A DNA stretch of 31,606 nt from JBBIRM01 sp037441765 (lineage in GTDB: Bacteria > Desulfobacterota > BSN033 > UBA1163), in assembly GCA_037441765.1 (NCBI GenBank), contig JBBIRM010000015.1, positions 1-31,606 on the forward strand, in the 5' to 3' direction. The position numbers were made by a program, and so were the translations under genes. Below, piece by piece: positions 31,562-31,606 of the stretch; positions within the stretch are counted from its first letter, which is position 1; each line of letters opens with the position of its first letter. Under the pieces are notes generated by a model. It did not search any database, had not been told where the DNA came from, and worked only from the letters and a program-made list of their open reading frames with translations.

Positions 31562-31606
31562 ATATCATAACATCGCAAACTAAAAAAATATCATAACATC
31601 GCAAAC
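31562..31606. repeat. 19-bp direct repeat at the window end
   Basis: ATATCATAACATCGCAAAC occurs at 31562-31580 and again at 31588-31606, a period of 26 bases, with a 7-base A-rich spacer. The window ends exactly at the end of the second copy, so the array may continue. Confidence 0.8.

Noticed and set aside
31562..31606. Possible start of a CRISPR array at the window end
   Set aside because: Units of 19 bp with a 7-base A-rich spacer are too short for CRISPR repeats and spacers, and no cas gene is present.

Overview
The window looks like a scaffold from an anaerobic, mid-GC bacterium, most likely Desulfobacterota (Deltaproteobacteria-like). This is inferred from gene content: a RACo-type ferredoxin/ASKHA protein, a nine-heme cytochrome c/b fusion resembling Geobacter CbcL, rubrerythrin with a PerR-type regulator, several acyl-CoA degradation modules and a Liv-type ABC importer. 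No rRNA or tRNA gene was recognised. A 58-base N run (5102-5159) shows this is an assembled scaffold, and the gap lies inside a repeat.

Layout. (1) 189-4897: orphan ferredoxin/ASKHA protein, a DUF1684 protein and, convergent to them, the multiheme cytochrome. (2) 5076-5310: inverted-repeat element containing the gap. (3) 5391-14875, plus strand: TetR regulator, metallo-beta-lactamase-fold hydrolase, FadN-type (dehydrogenase-hydratase) fusion, an AT-rich type II restriction-modification pair, thiolase and acyl-CoA dehydrogenase. Without the RM pair this is a fadN-fadA-fadE beta-oxidation operon. (4) 14899-27036, minus strand, read right to left: TetR regulator, 4-hydroxybutyryl-CoA dehydratase-like protein, thiolase, FadJ-type (hydratase-dehydrogenase) fusion, Liv binding protein, LivH, LivM, acyl-CoA ligase, LivG, LivF. 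(5) 27339-29656, minus strand: PerR, rubrerythrin, a decayed Tpx fragment, a TlpA-like thioredoxin and a 1-Cys peroxiredoxin. (6) 29657-30137: a 481-bp spacer with a PerR box and repeats. (7) 30138-31460: DUF362 protein. The window ends in a short tandem repeat.

The most interesting unit is the ten-gene minus-strand operon. Its enzymes can be ordered into a complete route: uptake by the ABC system, CoA activation by the ligase, 4-hydroxybutyryl-CoA to crotonyl-CoA by the dehydratase (all four [4Fe-4S] ligands are visible), hydration and oxidation to acetoacetyl-CoA by the fusion protein, and thiolysis to two acetyl-CoA. It has no acyl-CoA dehydrogenase, which this route would not need. The facing plus-strand operon has an acyl-CoA dehydrogenase and no ligase, as expected for saturated acyl-CoAs. 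Each operon starts with its own TetR gene, and each has a candidate promoter with a palindromic operator just downstream. Substrate assignments are inferences from motifs and gene order.
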